Positions 16,898-26,332 of a DNA stretch of 64,000 nucleotides are shown here, piece after piece. The notes under the pieces were generated by a model that had not been told where the DNA came from, did no database searches, and worked only from the letters and a program-made list of their open reading frames with translations. The translations under genes were made by a program, and so were the position numbers. The DNA is taken from positions 62,001 through 126,000 of the forward strand of contig CAVUCH010000020.1 in the NCBI GenBank assembly GCA_963739995.1, given 5' to 3'. Position 1 is the stretch's first letter, and the number at the start of each line of letters is the position of its first letter. Origin of the DNA: CAVUCH01 sp963739995. Its GTDB lineage: Bacteria; Acidobacteriota; Vicinamibacteria; Vicinamibacterales; JAENWD01.

Positions 16898-17359
16898 TCA
16901 CCGTTCACCCGGCAGCTTTGCCACGATGCCGACCCGCTCGACGCCGCCGGCCTTCAGCTTGTCCATCACGTCCATCAGGTCCTGCAACTGCACGCCTCCA
17001 TCGCCTCTCAGGAAAACTTCCTTACTGGCGCTCGTGAGCAATGCCTGGCGCATTCGCTCATCCAGGATGTCCACCCGCACCGGGTCCTCGCCGATATAGA
17101 CGACGCGGTTGGTGCGATAGGCGAGGGGCACGTTGATGAATATCCGCTCGGCGTTAATCTGCTGCGCGCGGCGGGCAACCGGCAGGTTGACGTCGAGCCC
17201 GCGCTGCATCATCGGTGCGGTGACCATGAAGATGATGAGCAGGACCAGCATGACGTCCACGAGCGGTACGACGTTGATCTCGGCCAGCGCAGTGCTCACG
17301 CGTCGCGAACGGCCGCGCCGGGATGCGCCGCCATGGTCGAGCGATTGGACATTGGGCAC
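16898..17359 (-). CDS. tolR: ExbD/TolR family proton-channel protein
   Basis: TolR with TolQ forms the proton-driven motor of the Tol-Pal system. It has 153 residues with one transmembrane helix (about 34-50). The essential Asp lies in INVVPLVDVMLVLLIIFMVT, followed by a periplasmic domain (VFLRGDGGVQLQDLMDVMDKLKAGGVERVGIVA). It starts 15 bases after the tolQ stop. ExbD and TolR cannot be told apart by this sequence alone; the tol context decides. Confidence 0.93.
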   Translation of the reverse strand: MPNVQSLDHGGASRRGRSRRVSTALAEINVVPLVDVMLVLLIIFMVTAPMMQRGLDVNLPVARRAQQINAERIFINVPLAYRTNRVVYIGEDPVRVDILDERMRQALLTSASKEVFLRGDGGVQLQDLMDVMDKLKAGGVERVGIVAKLPGER

Positions 17360-17374
17360 AGACGGCTCCGCGAC

Positions 17375-18124
17375 TCAGGTAAAATTCCGCTCGGAGATCG
17401 TGAGGAACTCGAGGGAAAAGTCGTCCATCTCCGAAGCGAGCAGCTTTACCCGATTCGAGAGGTGGTTGTAGAAGTACACGGCCGGGATCGCGGCGAACAG
17501 GCCGGCGGCGGTGGCGATCAACGCCTCGGCGATGCCGGGCGCGACGACGCCCAGGTTGGTCGAGCCGGTCTGCCCGATTCCCTGAAAGGCGCCCATGATC
17601 CCCCAGACCGTGCCGAAGAGGCCGATGTACGGTGTGATGCTCGCCGTGGTCGCGAGGAACGGGACGCGGCTCTCCAGCTTGTTCACTTCCACGGACGCCG
17701 CGCGCAGCAGTGCGCGGTCGAGGGCGCTGAGGCTCTTGATGGTAGGCCTGGCGACGGCCGGCGCACCCGCCGGCACAACACCGGTGACGCGCAACTGTGC
17801 ATTGAGCTCGGCGTACCCCGCCTGGAAGATACCGACCAGCGGGCTCTCAGCGAGCGTCTTGCAGACGGCCTGCACTTCGGAGAACTTGTTGCTGCGGCGG
17901 AATACCTCGAGAAACGCCACCGACTGGCGTTCGGATCGGTTGAAGACCCACAGCTTGAAGAGAATGACGGCCCAGGATGTGACGGAAAAGAGAATCAGGA
18001 CCAGCAGAACGGCCTTCTGGATCGGGCTGGAACTGGCGACCATCTGAAGCAGGTCATGGCCAGCAGCGTCGGTCCCGCCGTTCCCCTGTACCTGCATGAG
18101 CAGAAACAGGCCGAGCGTACGCAA
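17375..18124 (-). CDS. tolQ: MotA/TolQ/ExbB proton-channel protein
   Basis: TolQ is the channel-forming partner of TolR. It has 249 residues and three transmembrane segments (near 35-60, 160-182 and 195-222). The conserved signature TPYIGLFGTVWGIMGAFQ and the last helix IAEALIATAAGLFAAIPAVYFYN are typical. A short Ala/Pro-rich insert after the cytoplasmic loop (RVTGVVPAGAPAVARPTI) is unusual. It is the first gene of the tol run and is divergent from recN across 159 bases, which must hold both promoters. Confidence 0.94.
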   Translation of the reverse strand: MRTLGLFLLMQVQGNGGTDAAGHDLLQMVASSSPIQKAVLLVLILFSVTSWAVILFKLWVFNRSERQSVAFLEVFRRSNKFSEVQAVCKTLAESPLVGIFQAGYAELNAQLRVTGVVPAGAPAVARPTIKSLSALDRALLRAASVEVNKLESRVPFLATTASITPYIGLFGTVWGIMGAFQGIGQTGSTNLGVVAPGIAEALIATAAGLFAAIPAVYFYNHLSNRVKLLASEMDDFSLEFLTISERNFT

Positions 18125-18283
18125 ACGTGCCTCCGAGTCATATGCAAGAGCGCCGCTGGGACAGCGCGAATGCGGCAGAGAATACCACGCAGTCCGGGTG
18201 CTTTCAAGAGTATGCTACAAAGGCAGTTGCGGCGTTTCGAGCGTCCTGTGTTTGTTGCCGTGCCCCCCGCCTGATCCACCCTC

Positions 18284-19981
18284 ATGCTGCGCTATCTGCG
18301 AATTCGAAACCTCGCGGTGATTGAGCAGGTGCAGGTCGAGTTCGAGCCCGGCTTGAATGTCCTCACCGGCGAAACCGGTGCGGGAAAATCCATCCTGGTA
18401 GAGGCCGTCGGGCTTCTGCTTGGCGGCCGGGCGTCGAGCGAACTGGTGCGCACCGGGGAGGATCTGGCGCAAGTGGAGGCACAGTTCCACGATGGCGAGA
18501 TGGAAGTGGTGCTTCGGCGCGAAGTCACGGCGCAGGGCCGCAGCCGTGCGTTCGTCAACGGCTCGCTGGTCACGGCCGGAGCCCTGAGGGAGTTCTCGGA
18601 CCGACTTGTGGAACTGCATGGTCAGCATGAGCACCAGATCCTGATGGATCCGGACAGTCATCTCAGTCTGCTCGATGAATACGCGGGCCTGCAGGGGGAC
18701 CGCGCCAGGGTTGGCGAGGCGTTCGCACGCGTCCAGGCGCTCAGGACGGAGTTGCAGGCCTTGCAGCTCGACGAGCGCCAGAAGGCCGCACGGATCGACC
18801 TGCTCACGTTCCAGCGTGACGAAATCGCCCGGGCACAGATCCGCCCGGGGGAAGACGAGGAGCTGAACGCCACGCGGCAGGTGCTGGTGAACGCCGAAAA
18901 GCTGCACCGCCTCAGCGGAGAAGCTTACGCCGCACTGTACGAGTCGGACGCCGCAGTCCTGGGCACGCTGACCGCAATCTGGCGGCGAGTGGGCGAACTG
19001 GCTACCCTCGACCCGCGCGTGACGCCGTATCTGGAGGCCCGGGATTCCATCAAGTCTCAGTTGGAGGACCTGGCCTTTTTCCTGCGGCGCTATGCCGACG
19101 ACATCGACGCGTCGCCGGTGCGGCTGCAGGAAGTCGACGACCGGTTGATTATGCTGGAGCGTCTGAAGCGGAAGTACGGGCCGACCCTGGGGGCGGTGCT
19201 CGCGCATCGCGACGAGGCGGTGCAGGAGCTCGAGGATCTGGAAGGGCTGGATGCCCGCGCAGAAATCAAGGCCCGAGAGGTGGCGATGGCTGCAGCGGAA
19301 TATCTCGACCGGGCGGGCGCGCTCTCAGCATCACGCCGGGCGGCAGCCGATCGGTTCGCTGCCGCCCTCGAAGAGAGCCTTGGTGAGCTTGCCATGTCTC
19401 GGACACGACTGGCGGTGCGGTTCGACGACCCGCCCGCGACGGAGGCTGGGTGGACGGCGGGCGGCGTGGACCGGGCGGAGTTCCTCGTGTCGCCGAACCC
19501 AGGTGAAGAACTCCGGCCGCTCGCCCGCATCGCGTCGGGTGGAGAGCTGTCGCGCGTAATGCTGGCGCTGCGCAGCCTGTCGGTCAGCGCGGGCGGTGCA
19601 CGCGCCATCGTCTTTGACGAGGTGGATGCGGGCATCGGAGGCAGGGCAGCAGACGATGTGGGACGGAAGCTGCAGCGGCTGGGGAGGGACGTGCAGGTAC
19701 TGTGCATCACGCACCTGCCCCAGATTGCCGCGTGCGGGAGCGCACACTACCGGGTGAGCAAGGACGTGCGGGACGGGCGAACTGTCACTGCGGTACAACG
19801 ACTCGCGGAGAGCGACCGGGCCGAGGAGCTGGCACGCATGATGGCCGGAGGGACGGTCACAACGTCCGTGTTGGCCAGCGCTGGCGAATTGCTGCGCAGC
19901 GGGGCCGCGCGCCCGGCAGGCGAAAGCGAACGGCAGGCAAAAGGCGAAAGCGAAAGTCGCCGGACCAGGGGGCGAAAGTGA
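18284..19981 (+). CDS. recN: DNA repair protein RecN
   Basis: RecN is an SMC-like ATPase that acts on double-strand breaks. It has 565 residues. The N-terminal half has MLRYLRIRNLAVIEQVQVEFEPG and Walker A GETGAGKS (31-38). A long coiled-coil region follows (about 150-350). The C-terminal half has the signature ASGGELSRVMLALR and Walker B IVFDEVDAGIGG. The last 25 residues are a low-complexity tail (PAGESERQAKGESESRR) encoded by short GGCGAAAGCGAAAG-like repeats. The stop overlaps the miaB GTG. Confidence 0.95.
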   Translation: MLRYLRIRNLAVIEQVQVEFEPGLNVLTGETGAGKSILVEAVGLLLGGRASSELVRTGEDLAQVEAQFHDGEMEVVLRREVTAQGRSRAFVNGSLVTAGALREFSDRLVELHGQHEHQILMDPDSHLSLLDEYAGLQGDRARVGEAFARVQALRTELQALQLDERQKAARIDLLTFQRDEIARAQIRPGEDEELNATRQVLVNAEKLHRLSGEAYAALYESDAAVLGTLTAIWRRVGELATLDPRVTPYLEARDSIKSQLEDLAFFLRRYADDIDASPVRLQEVDDRLIMLERLKRKYGPTLGAVLAHRDEAVQELEDLEGLDARAEIKAREVAMAAAEYLDRAGALSASRRAAADRFAAALEESLGELAMSRTRLAVRFDDPPATEAGWTAGGVDRAEFLVSPNPGEELRPLARIASGGELSRVMLALRSLSVSAGGARAIVFDEVDAGIGGRAADDVGRKLQRLGRDVQVLCITHLPQIAACGSAHYRVSKDVRDGRTVTAVQRLAESDRAEELARMMAGGTVTTSVLASAGELLRSGAARPAGESERQAKGESESRRTRGRK

Positions 19982-21309
19982 GCCGCAAATACCTGATCGA
20001 GACTTTCGGCTGTCAGATGAATTACCACGATTCCGAGCAGATGTCGGGCCTGCTGGAGTCCGCCGGTTACGAGCGAACCGTTGAGGATTCAGACGCCGAC
20101 GTCATCGTCATCAACACATGCAGCGTGAGGGAGCGGGCCGAGGACAAGCTCTATACCCGCCTCGGCGAACTCCGCCAGTTGGGCCGCGAGCTCGGGCACG
20201 ACCCCGTAGTGGCCGTGGCGGGATGCGTGGCGCAGCAGGAAGGCGCAGCGCTTCTGAAGCGCTCCGGGCTGGTCGACGTTGTCGTTGGAACGCGCCGGGT
20301 GCGGTTGTTGCCTATGCTGCTCGAACAGGCTGCCCACACCGGTCACGTGCAGATAGACCTGGGCGCCCAAGACGACGTGGCGTTTCCATTCGGAGTGACG
20401 CGACGCAGCGACCCGGTCCGGGCGTGGGTGACCATCATCGAAGGGTGCAACGAATACTGCAGTTTCTGCGTTGTGCCGTACACCAGAGGGCAGGAACGCA
20501 TGCGCCCGAAGGCCGAGATTCTGGCGGAGGTAGGTGCCGCCGCAGCGTCCGGTCACCGCGAGGTGCAATTGCTCGGTCAGATCGTGAATCACTACCAGGC
20601 GCCAGACGACGAGGAGTGCGACTTCAGTGGGCTGCTGGAGGCCGTCCACGAGACACCGGGTGTCGAGCGCATCCGCTTTGCGAGCCCGCACCCCCGCCAT
20701 GTGGGTGAGCGGCTGGTCGCCGCCATCAGGGATCTGCCAAAGGTCTGCAAACACCTGCACCTGCCGGTTCAGTCAGGTTCCACGCGTCTGCTCGGCGCCA
20801 TGCGCCGGCGCTACACTCGCGACTCGTACCTGTCGCTCGTCGAGCGCGTGCGAGCGTCGGTCCCTGGGATCACGCTATCCACAGACCTCATTGTTGGTTT
20901 CCCGGGAGAGGCCGCTGCCGATTTCGAAGATACGCTATCGCTCGTCCGGGCCGTCGGGTACCACAGCATCTTCTCCTTCAAGTACTCCAGACGCCCGAAC
21001 ACACTCGCGTCGAAGCGGTACGCGGACGATGTGCCGGAGGCGGAGAAGACGCGACGGATCGTGGAGCTCCAGGCGCTGCAGCGGGAGATTCAGCTGAAAC
21101 TGCACGAAGCGGCCGTCGGCGAAACCTTCGAGGTGCTGATTGATTCCGGCAGCCGTCGCCGCGAGTCCGAACTGTCAGGCCGCACATCGGGGAATACGGT
21201 GGTCAATCTCCCCGGCCCACGCGAGTGGCTCGGGCGCACGATCCCGGTCACGATTCGCCGCGCGGGACCGAACAGCCTATGGGGCGAGGCGGTCGCGACT
21301 TCGGCTTGA
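19978..21309 (+). CDS. miaB: tRNA-2-methylthio-N6-dimethylallyladenosine synthase MiaB
   Basis: MiaB is a radical-SAM methylthiotransferase that modifies A37 of tRNAs reading UNN codons. I chose the GTG overlapping the recN stop, because MSRKYLIETFGCQMN is the standard family start; this gives 443 residues. The N-terminal domain has three cluster cysteines (FGCQMN, NTCSVRERAE, AGCVAQQ). The radical-SAM triad is in CNEYCSFCVVPYTRG. The C-terminal TRAM domain (GETFEVLIDSGSRR ... GNTVVNLPG) binds RNA. All expected cysteines are present. Confidence 0.95.
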   Translation: MSRKYLIETFGCQMNYHDSEQMSGLLESAGYERTVEDSDADVIVINTCSVRERAEDKLYTRLGELRQLGRELGHDPVVAVAGCVAQQEGAALLKRSGLVDVVVGTRRVRLLPMLLEQAAHTGHVQIDLGAQDDVAFPFGVTRRSDPVRAWVTIIEGCNEYCSFCVVPYTRGQERMRPKAEILAEVGAAAASGHREVQLLGQIVNHYQAPDDEECDFSGLLEAVHETPGVERIRFASPHPRHVGERLVAAIRDLPKVCKHLHLPVQSGSTRLLGAMRRRYTRDSYLSLVERVRASVPGITLSTDLIVGFPGEAAADFEDTLSLVRAVGYHSIFSFKYSRRPNTLASKRYADDVPEAEKTRRIVELQALQREIQLKLHEAAVGETFEVLIDSGSRRRESELSGRTSGNTVVNLPGPREWLGRTIPVTIRRAGPNSLWGEAVATSA

Positions 21310-21374
21310 CACCGCGACCCGTCGGGCCTACGGTGTTGAGCACGTCACGCTTGAACTACCCCCGGACAGGACCA

Positions 21375-21860
21375 ATGCAGATAGCCATGACGATCAAAGG
21401 GTTGATGGTCGACCCGGTCACCAACATGCCGATCATCATCCTTCGCGACGAAGAGGGGAGCCGCGTGCTGCCGATCTGGGTGGGCGTCTTCGAGGCGAAC
21501 GCAATCGCGCTGCAGATTGAAAATGTGAGCATGCCGAGACCGATGACGCATGACCTCCTGCGAAACGTCATTCACGACCTGCATGGCAGCGTGAAGAAGG
21601 TCGTGGTGTCCGACCTCAAGGAGAATACGTTCTACGCGTTGATTTACGTGGAGGTCGGGGACGCAGTGACGGCCATCGATGCGCGGCCCAGCGACGCGAT
21701 CGCGCTCGCGTTACGAACGAAGGCACCAATCCTCGTGGAGGAGAGCGTCATCGACAACGCGAAGACGCTTGACGTAGGCACGGAGCAGGCTGACGCCGAG
21801 CGCCTGGAGAAGTGGCTCGAGGGGCTCGATCCCGACGAACTCGGCAAGTACAAGATGTGA
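21375..21860 (+). CDS. Bifunctional nuclease family protein (DUF151)
   Basis: This 161-residue protein has the compact DUF151/BFN fold: PIIILRDEEGSRVLPIWVGVFEANAIALQIE, MTHDLLRNVIHDL and AIDARPSDAIALALRTKAPILVEESVID. Members of this family include a plant nuclease active on RNA and DNA, but bacterial roles are poorly known. I chose the ATG at 21375 because it matches the family start; the frame is open further upstream over the miaB end. Its place between miaB and parA is common in this type of genome. Function in vivo is not established. Confidence 0.9.
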   Translation: MQIAMTIKGLMVDPVTNMPIIILRDEEGSRVLPIWVGVFEANAIALQIENVSMPRPMTHDLLRNVIHDLHGSVKKVVVSDLKENTFYALIYVEVGDAVTAIDARPSDAIALALRTKAPILVEESVIDNAKTLDVGTEQADAERLEKWLEGLDPDELGKYKM

Positions 21861-21873
21861 CCGGCATCATCTC

Positions 21874-22626
21874 ATGATCGTTGCGCTGGCGAATCAGAAA
21901 GGCGGGGTCGGAAAGACGACCACCGCAATCAACTTGGCCGCGGCTCTCGCATTGCGTGGCCAGCCGACCCTGCTCGTCGATCTCGATCCGCAGGCCAACA
22001 GCACGATGTCGTTTCTCGACATGCGGAACATCACGCGCAGCGTGTACGACGTAATCGCGGAGGGCACTGATTTCGCTGACATCATCCTTCCTGCCTCCGT
22101 GCCGAATCTCTTCATCGCACCGTCGCGAATTTCCCTGGCGAAGCTCGAGGCCAAGCTGGTGGGGGAGCTCGACGCCCACTTCCGGCTGAAGGATCGGCTC
22201 GACGCCTTGAAGCCCGCATATCCCATGATGGTCATCGACTGTCCTCCGGCGCTCGGGCTGCTGACGGTGAACGCCCTCGTGGCTGCGAGCCACCTGCTCG
22301 TGCCGATTCAGTCTTCGTACTTCGCCCTCGAGGGAACGGACGATCTGTTGGAGACCGTGGAAAAGGTGCGCGCCCGGGCGAACCCGACGCTTCAGATCAT
22401 GGGCGTCGTGATCACGATGCACGACAAGCGGACCTCGCTTGCCCGGGACATTCGAGAGCAGATTCAGCGGGTGTTCGGTACGAAGGTGTTCCGAACGACC
22501 ATCAGCAAGAGCGTGCGGCTGGAGGAGAGTCCAGCCTACAAGGAATCGATTTTCACGTTTGCCCCGGACTCGAGCGGCGCGACGGAGTATTACAGCCTGT
22601 GCGAGGAGGTCATTGATCGTGTCTAG
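21874..22626 (+). CDS. parA: Chromosome-partitioning ATPase ParA/Soj
   Basis: ParA drives segregation of the origin region together with ParB. The 250-residue protein starts MIVALANQKGGVGKTTTAINLA with the deviant Walker A KGGVGKTT, followed by LLVDLDPQANSTMSFL (Walker A') and MVIDCPPALGLLTVNAL. Length and motifs match chromosomal Soj and not the larger plasmid ParA. It is coupled to parB, whose GTG start overlaps the parA stop region. The closeness suggests a locus not far from the origin, but no dnaA, gidA or parS site was found in the window. Confidence 0.94.
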   Translation: MIVALANQKGGVGKTTTAINLAAALALRGQPTLLVDLDPQANSTMSFLDMRNITRSVYDVIAEGTDFADIILPASVPNLFIAPSRISLAKLEAKLVGELDAHFRLKDRLDALKPAYPMMVIDCPPALGLLTVNALVAASHLLVPIQSSYFALEGTDDLLETVEKVRARANPTLQIMGVVITMHDKRTSLARDIREQIQRVFGTKVFRTTISKSVRLEESPAYKESIFTFAPDSSGATEYYSLCEEVIDRV

Positions 22627-23455
22627 GCGAGGCCTGCCCCAAACCGTGCGGATGCGTCACGATGAGCACTATGTGGAGACGTTGGCGGCCTCAGGGGGCA
22701 CGCCGGTCGGCCGCATGGTACCGATTGACCTCATCGATCCCAATCCAAACCAACCGCGACAGGTCATGGGCGACCTGTCCGAACTGATGGCGTCGATTGC
22801 CGAGAAGGGCGTCATCGAGCCGCTGGTGCTCCGGCAGCGGGGCGAGCGGTTCCAGATCATCGCGGGCGAACGCCGCTACCAGGCCGCGGTACAGGTCGGC
22901 CTGAAGGAACTGCCCGGCGTGATTCGCGATGCGGACGACACCGAGATCATGGAGATTGCCCTCGTCGAGAACCTGCAGCGAAAGGATCTCACGGCCTTCG
23001 AGGAGTCCGAAGCGCTCCACGTGCTTGCGACGAACTGCGGCTACACCCATGAGATGCTGGCGCGTCGGTTGGGAAAGTCCCGCACGGCCGTCACGGAGTC
23101 GCTTTCCCTCCAGGGCATGCCAGAAGACGTGAAGAACCTGTGTCGGCTGGCCGACATTGCATCTAAATCATTGCTTTTACAAGTAGTTAGGCAATCAGAC
23201 CCGCAGAAAATGATCGCCTTGGTGGAAAAGATCTCCTCCGGCGGCGGCGCTACCCGCGAGGATGTCCGGAAAGCGACCGCGAAGCCCAAACCTGGACGGC
23301 CAAAGGCCTTCACGTTCAACTACAAGCCGCAACACAAGAACTTCACGCTTCGAATGAGCTTCCGGAAGGGTTCCGTCGAACGTGACGAGGTCATCACCGC
23401 CCTCGAAGGGATTCTCGCAGACCTTCGCAGCCAGAAGCCGACCCACAGCAAGTGA
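22619..23455 (+). CDS. parB: Chromosome-partitioning protein ParB/Spo0J
   Basis: ParB binds parS and spreads as a CTP-dependent clamp. I chose the GTG at 22619 because an AGGAGG site lies 9 bases upstream; this gives 278 residues. The N-terminal domain has VPIDLIDPNPNQPRQ and the CTP-binding GERRYQAA, followed by ENLQRKDLTAFEESEA and a helix-turn-helix (HEMLARRLGKSRTAVTESLSL). Twelve consecutive codons at 23162-23197 (SKSLLLQVVRQS) are A/T-rich rare codons, unlike the rest of the gene. The C-terminal part is shorter than in many ParB proteins. Confidence 0.93.
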   Translation: MSRRGLPQTVRMRHDEHYVETLAASGGTPVGRMVPIDLIDPNPNQPRQVMGDLSELMASIAEKGVIEPLVLRQRGERFQIIAGERRYQAAVQVGLKELPGVIRDADDTEIMEIALVENLQRKDLTAFEESEALHVLATNCGYTHEMLARRLGKSRTAVTESLSLQGMPEDVKNLCRLADIASKSLLLQVVRQSDPQKMIALVEKISSGGGATREDVRKATAKPKPGRPKAFTFNYKPQHKNFTLRMSFRKGSVERDEVITALEGILADLRSQKPTHSK

Positions 23456-24098
23456 TGTCAGACCGAAACTTCTGGTGCCGCCGGACACCACCGGCCGGTC
23501 TTAGCAGAACGCGGATCAGTTACGGCGTCGAGCTCCCGAACCGACCTGGAGCCCGGCCCGTAAGACCCGCAGAACGCGATGGCCGCAAACCGCGGTGGTT
23601 TCGGTCGGACGAACCGGCAGCTAGTTTCTTCCGCTAGTTTCTTGCGCCTGTTTCGGCTTCGCGGCGAGGCCGGCGCAGCCGGAACTCGCAAGCTGCTGGC
23701 TTGGGAGACGCACCGGGAACTTCCAGGACAAGACCTGACTTGTAATACCGGGGGAAAACACAGGGCTGGGAGCCACATTCAGCGGCCTTACTCAACATAA
23801 CACTTGTTATCAGACTCATTGGGTTTGAGCAGCAACGGCACCCTGTGGAAGGTTTGCGGGACTGCGTTCGGGACTCTACCCTACCGGCCCTTGCTGAAAG
23901 ACCGGCGTCGCACCAGCGGGGCGCGGGGCAGCATATTTGAGGAAGAAGCAACGCAGCCGGCGGGATGCGTCGGCGGCCGAAGGCAGCCGGCCTTTCACCA
24001 CGGGCTGGACTTAGGGTTATGGGAGGACGTGGGCGATCGACTGTTCGTGGAGGGCGTGTCGAACGGGAGAAGGCCCGCTGCGGGCCAAGCGCCACGAG
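23456..24098. other. 643 bp intergenic region with no supported gene
   Basis: No open frame here has family-like sequence. It contains an AT-rich island with the palindrome ATAACA-CT-TGTTAT (23797-23810) inside a wider CTCAA...TTGAG pairing, a tandem pair of GCTAGTTTCTT (around 23623-23643), and several GC hairpins. A structured RNA is possible. I compared it by eye with RNase P, tmRNA, SRP and 6S RNA and found none of their conserved cores. It separates parB (+) from the GH57 gene (-), so it is a convergent space where terminators are expected. Confidence 0.5.
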
Positions 24099-26300
24099 CT
24101 ACGCGGTCCAGTTGTAGGCTTCGAACTCCGGCGAGGGGACGACAATCTCCAGCGGCTGGTGCCCGGGATATCGTTCGAGCTCGATTCCGTCCAGGTGCAC
24201 CGACAGGAAGCAGGCCAGACGGGTTCCAGGCCCGACGCCGAGCGATGCAAACGGGATGGCGACCTCCAGGATCTGCCCCGCCTCGGCCAGCAGCCCCGCC
24301 GCCGGCACGCGCGCCCATACGCCCGCCGCATCGCGCGCCTCCATGACCGCCGCCGTGCGCCCCCCGGCCGCCATGACCCGCACACGGACGTCCGCAGGGC
24401 TGATGAATGACACGCACACCTCGGCGGTGTCCACCAGCAGGTCGCCCGCCCGCCGACGGAAGTCGACCCGGAGCAGCAGGCGTTCCGTCTCGAACCCGAA
24501 CAGCAAGAGCGTGGTCAGCGGCTGGGTGCCGCCGTCAGCCTGATGCATCGATCCGCCGGCGCCGACGAGCTGCAGGGCTCCGGCGCCAAGCCACTCGAAA
24601 TAGCTCGTCACCTCGCCGTCGAGGGTCGCTCTGACGAACGCCGACGGCGGCTCGGCCACCGTCCGCGGTGGCTCGGTGGTGATGTTGGTGACGAAAAGCT
24701 CTTCCGGTGTCGGCTTGTCGAGCGCGCGATAGACATTCCGGAGGTGCCGGCGGAAGAGATCGTCGAACTCGAGGTCGTGCTCGGATGAGTGGTCGTCGCC
24801 GTACCACCAGAACCAGTCGCTGCCTTCGGCGATGAACAGCTCCTCCCGCGCGCGAACGAGTGCCGCCTCGTCCGCTCCCGGCCCGGGCGCATCGAGCGCC
24901 TGCCGCGCCTCCCCCAGCTGGCTCCAGGCCCGGTGGTCATCCGCGTGGCCAATCCAGACGTAGAAGTCGCCGTTGATCCACGAGCCGGGAAACAGGCCGT
25001 GGAGGACTTCGGTCGCCCCCGCGCACGCCTCTGACATCGTCACGGTCGTCAGGTCCGGATGCGTCGCCAGCGCCCCGTAGAGCGCCCGCAGGAACGGACG
25101 GCCCCCACCCTCGAAGTGTTCCCAGGCATTCTCGCCATCGAGGATGACTGAGATGAGGGCCTGGCCGCCGTTCGCCCGCGCCGAGTACCGGCGTCCGGCC
25201 TCGGCGAGCCGACCCACGAAATCGGCCGCCGCGCCCTCAGCCGACCAGGACGCGTAGGTGAATCCGATCAGATCCGAGAGGGCATGGTCCCGGAACACGC
25301 ACGCGATCTCGTGCTCCCCCGCCCGGACCCGGTATGGCCGGTAGAGGATCTCGGGCTGCTGCAGGTGTCCGTGGTTGTCACGGGTCAAGGAGGCGCCGAG
25401 GCTGCGCGCGAGAATCAGCTCGTCGGTCGCCATCCAGTGCAGGTCCGCGTTCTGCGCGAGCGCCACGACGGCGTCGGAGACCGAGCCCTCCGACGGCCAC
25501 AATCCGCGCGGCGCCCCACCGAATGTGCGGGCGTGGTAATCGACCGCTTTCCGGAGCTGCTCCGCCGCGTCTTCCGGGTGCCGGAACCGCTGGCGCGGCA
25601 TCCGGGAGTGCGGGTGGGTGCGCAGGTACACGTCGGTGTCACACAGGAGCGGCAGGATCGGGTGGTAGAACGGGGACGTGGAGAGTTCCACCTGGCCCCG
25701 TGCGGCGGCAGCGGCGTACTCCGGAATCACCCTGCGGAGGATCTCCAGCTCCACCTCGCGCAGCAGCGCCTTGTCGGCCTCCTCGAAGTACCGCCCTTTC
25801 TGGACGAGCCCGCGCACACGTGGATCGCTCTCCAGGTACGACGGATCCACCCACGCGAGCTTCTGCCACACTTGCAGGTCGCGGATCTCTCCTACGGAGA
25901 ACCTCCGGGCGGCTGCGGCAGCACCACTTCCCTGTTCACGTTTGCGCAGGAGCTCGCCATATCGCGGGTAGGCGTCGATCATCCGCGCGCGCGGGGCGTG
26001 GAACCCGTTGGTCAGGAGGAAAATCCGCTCCTCGTCGGTCAGATGCTCGGCGGGCTTGAGCCCGACATCCAGATGGCGGTCGCGCGCCCGGCCGTCGGCG
26101 AAGGCTTCGAGCTGCACGAGCAGTGACGGCACGAGGTTGAACGTGAGCCGCACGTCCGGGAACTCGCGCAGCAGCGCCGCCATCCCGTAGTAGTCCTTGA
26201 GCGCATGGAGACGCACCCACGGCAGGATGTGCTCCCCGGTCACCAGATCCTGGTAGAACGGCTGGTGGTGGTGCCACAACAAGGCGACGCGTGTTTTCAT
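24099..26300 (-). CDS. Glycoside hydrolase family 57 protein
   Basis: This is a 733-residue cytoplasmic protein with no signal peptide. The N-terminal GH57 barrel has the first conserved region VALLWHHHQPFYQD (metal/substrate histidines), TFNLVPSLLVQLE and a later LDGENAWEHFEGGGRPFLRALY. The C-terminal half holds beta-sandwich regions typical of GH57 amylases and glucanotransferases (RVDFRRRAGDLLVD ... PFASLGVGPGTRLACFLSVHLDGIELERYPG). Activities in this family include alpha-amylase, 4-alpha-glucanotransferase and branching enzyme; I cannot choose between them. It is divergent from lptFG, with starts 32 bases apart. Confidence 0.9.
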   Translation of the reverse strand: MKTRVALLWHHHQPFYQDLVTGEHILPWVRLHALKDYYGMAALLREFPDVRLTFNLVPSLLVQLEAFADGRARDRHLDVGLKPAEHLTDEERIFLLTNGFHAPRARMIDAYPRYGELLRKREQGSGAAAAARRFSVGEIRDLQVWQKLAWVDPSYLESDPRVRGLVQKGRYFEEADKALLREVELEILRRVIPEYAAAAARGQVELSTSPFYHPILPLLCDTDVYLRTHPHSRMPRQRFRHPEDAAEQLRKAVDYHARTFGGAPRGLWPSEGSVSDAVVALAQNADLHWMATDELILARSLGASLTRDNHGHLQQPEILYRPYRVRAGEHEIACVFRDHALSDLIGFTYASWSAEGAAADFVGRLAEAGRRYSARANGGQALISVILDGENAWEHFEGGGRPFLRALYGALATHPDLTTVTMSEACAGATEVLHGLFPGSWINGDFYVWIGHADDHRAWSQLGEARQALDAPGPGADEAALVRAREELFIAEGSDWFWWYGDDHSSEHDLEFDDLFRRHLRNVYRALDKPTPEELFVTNITTEPPRTVAEPPSAFVRATLDGEVTSYFEWLGAGALQLVGAGGSMHQADGGTQPLTTLLLFGFETERLLLRVDFRRRAGDLLVDTAEVCVSFISPADVRVRVMAAGGRTAAVMEARDAAGVWARVPAAGLLAEAGQILEVAIPFASLGVGPGTRLACFLSVHLDGIELERYPGHQPLEIVVPSPEFEAYNWTA

Positions 26301-26332
26301 GTGCTATGGTGGGGATCAGCCCCACACCCGAG

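Noticed and set aside
23640..24090. RNase P RNA, tmRNA, SRP RNA or 6S RNA in the gap after parB
   Set aside because: None of the invariant cores is present on either strand.
23634..24095. 153-codon minus-strand frame in the gap after parB
   Set aside because: No ribosome site, no family-like sequence and mixed codon use; not supported as a gene.
21861..24098. parS or replication origin near parAB
   Set aside because: No 16 bp parS-like palindrome and no cluster of DnaA boxes was seen; gidA and dnaA are absent from the window.
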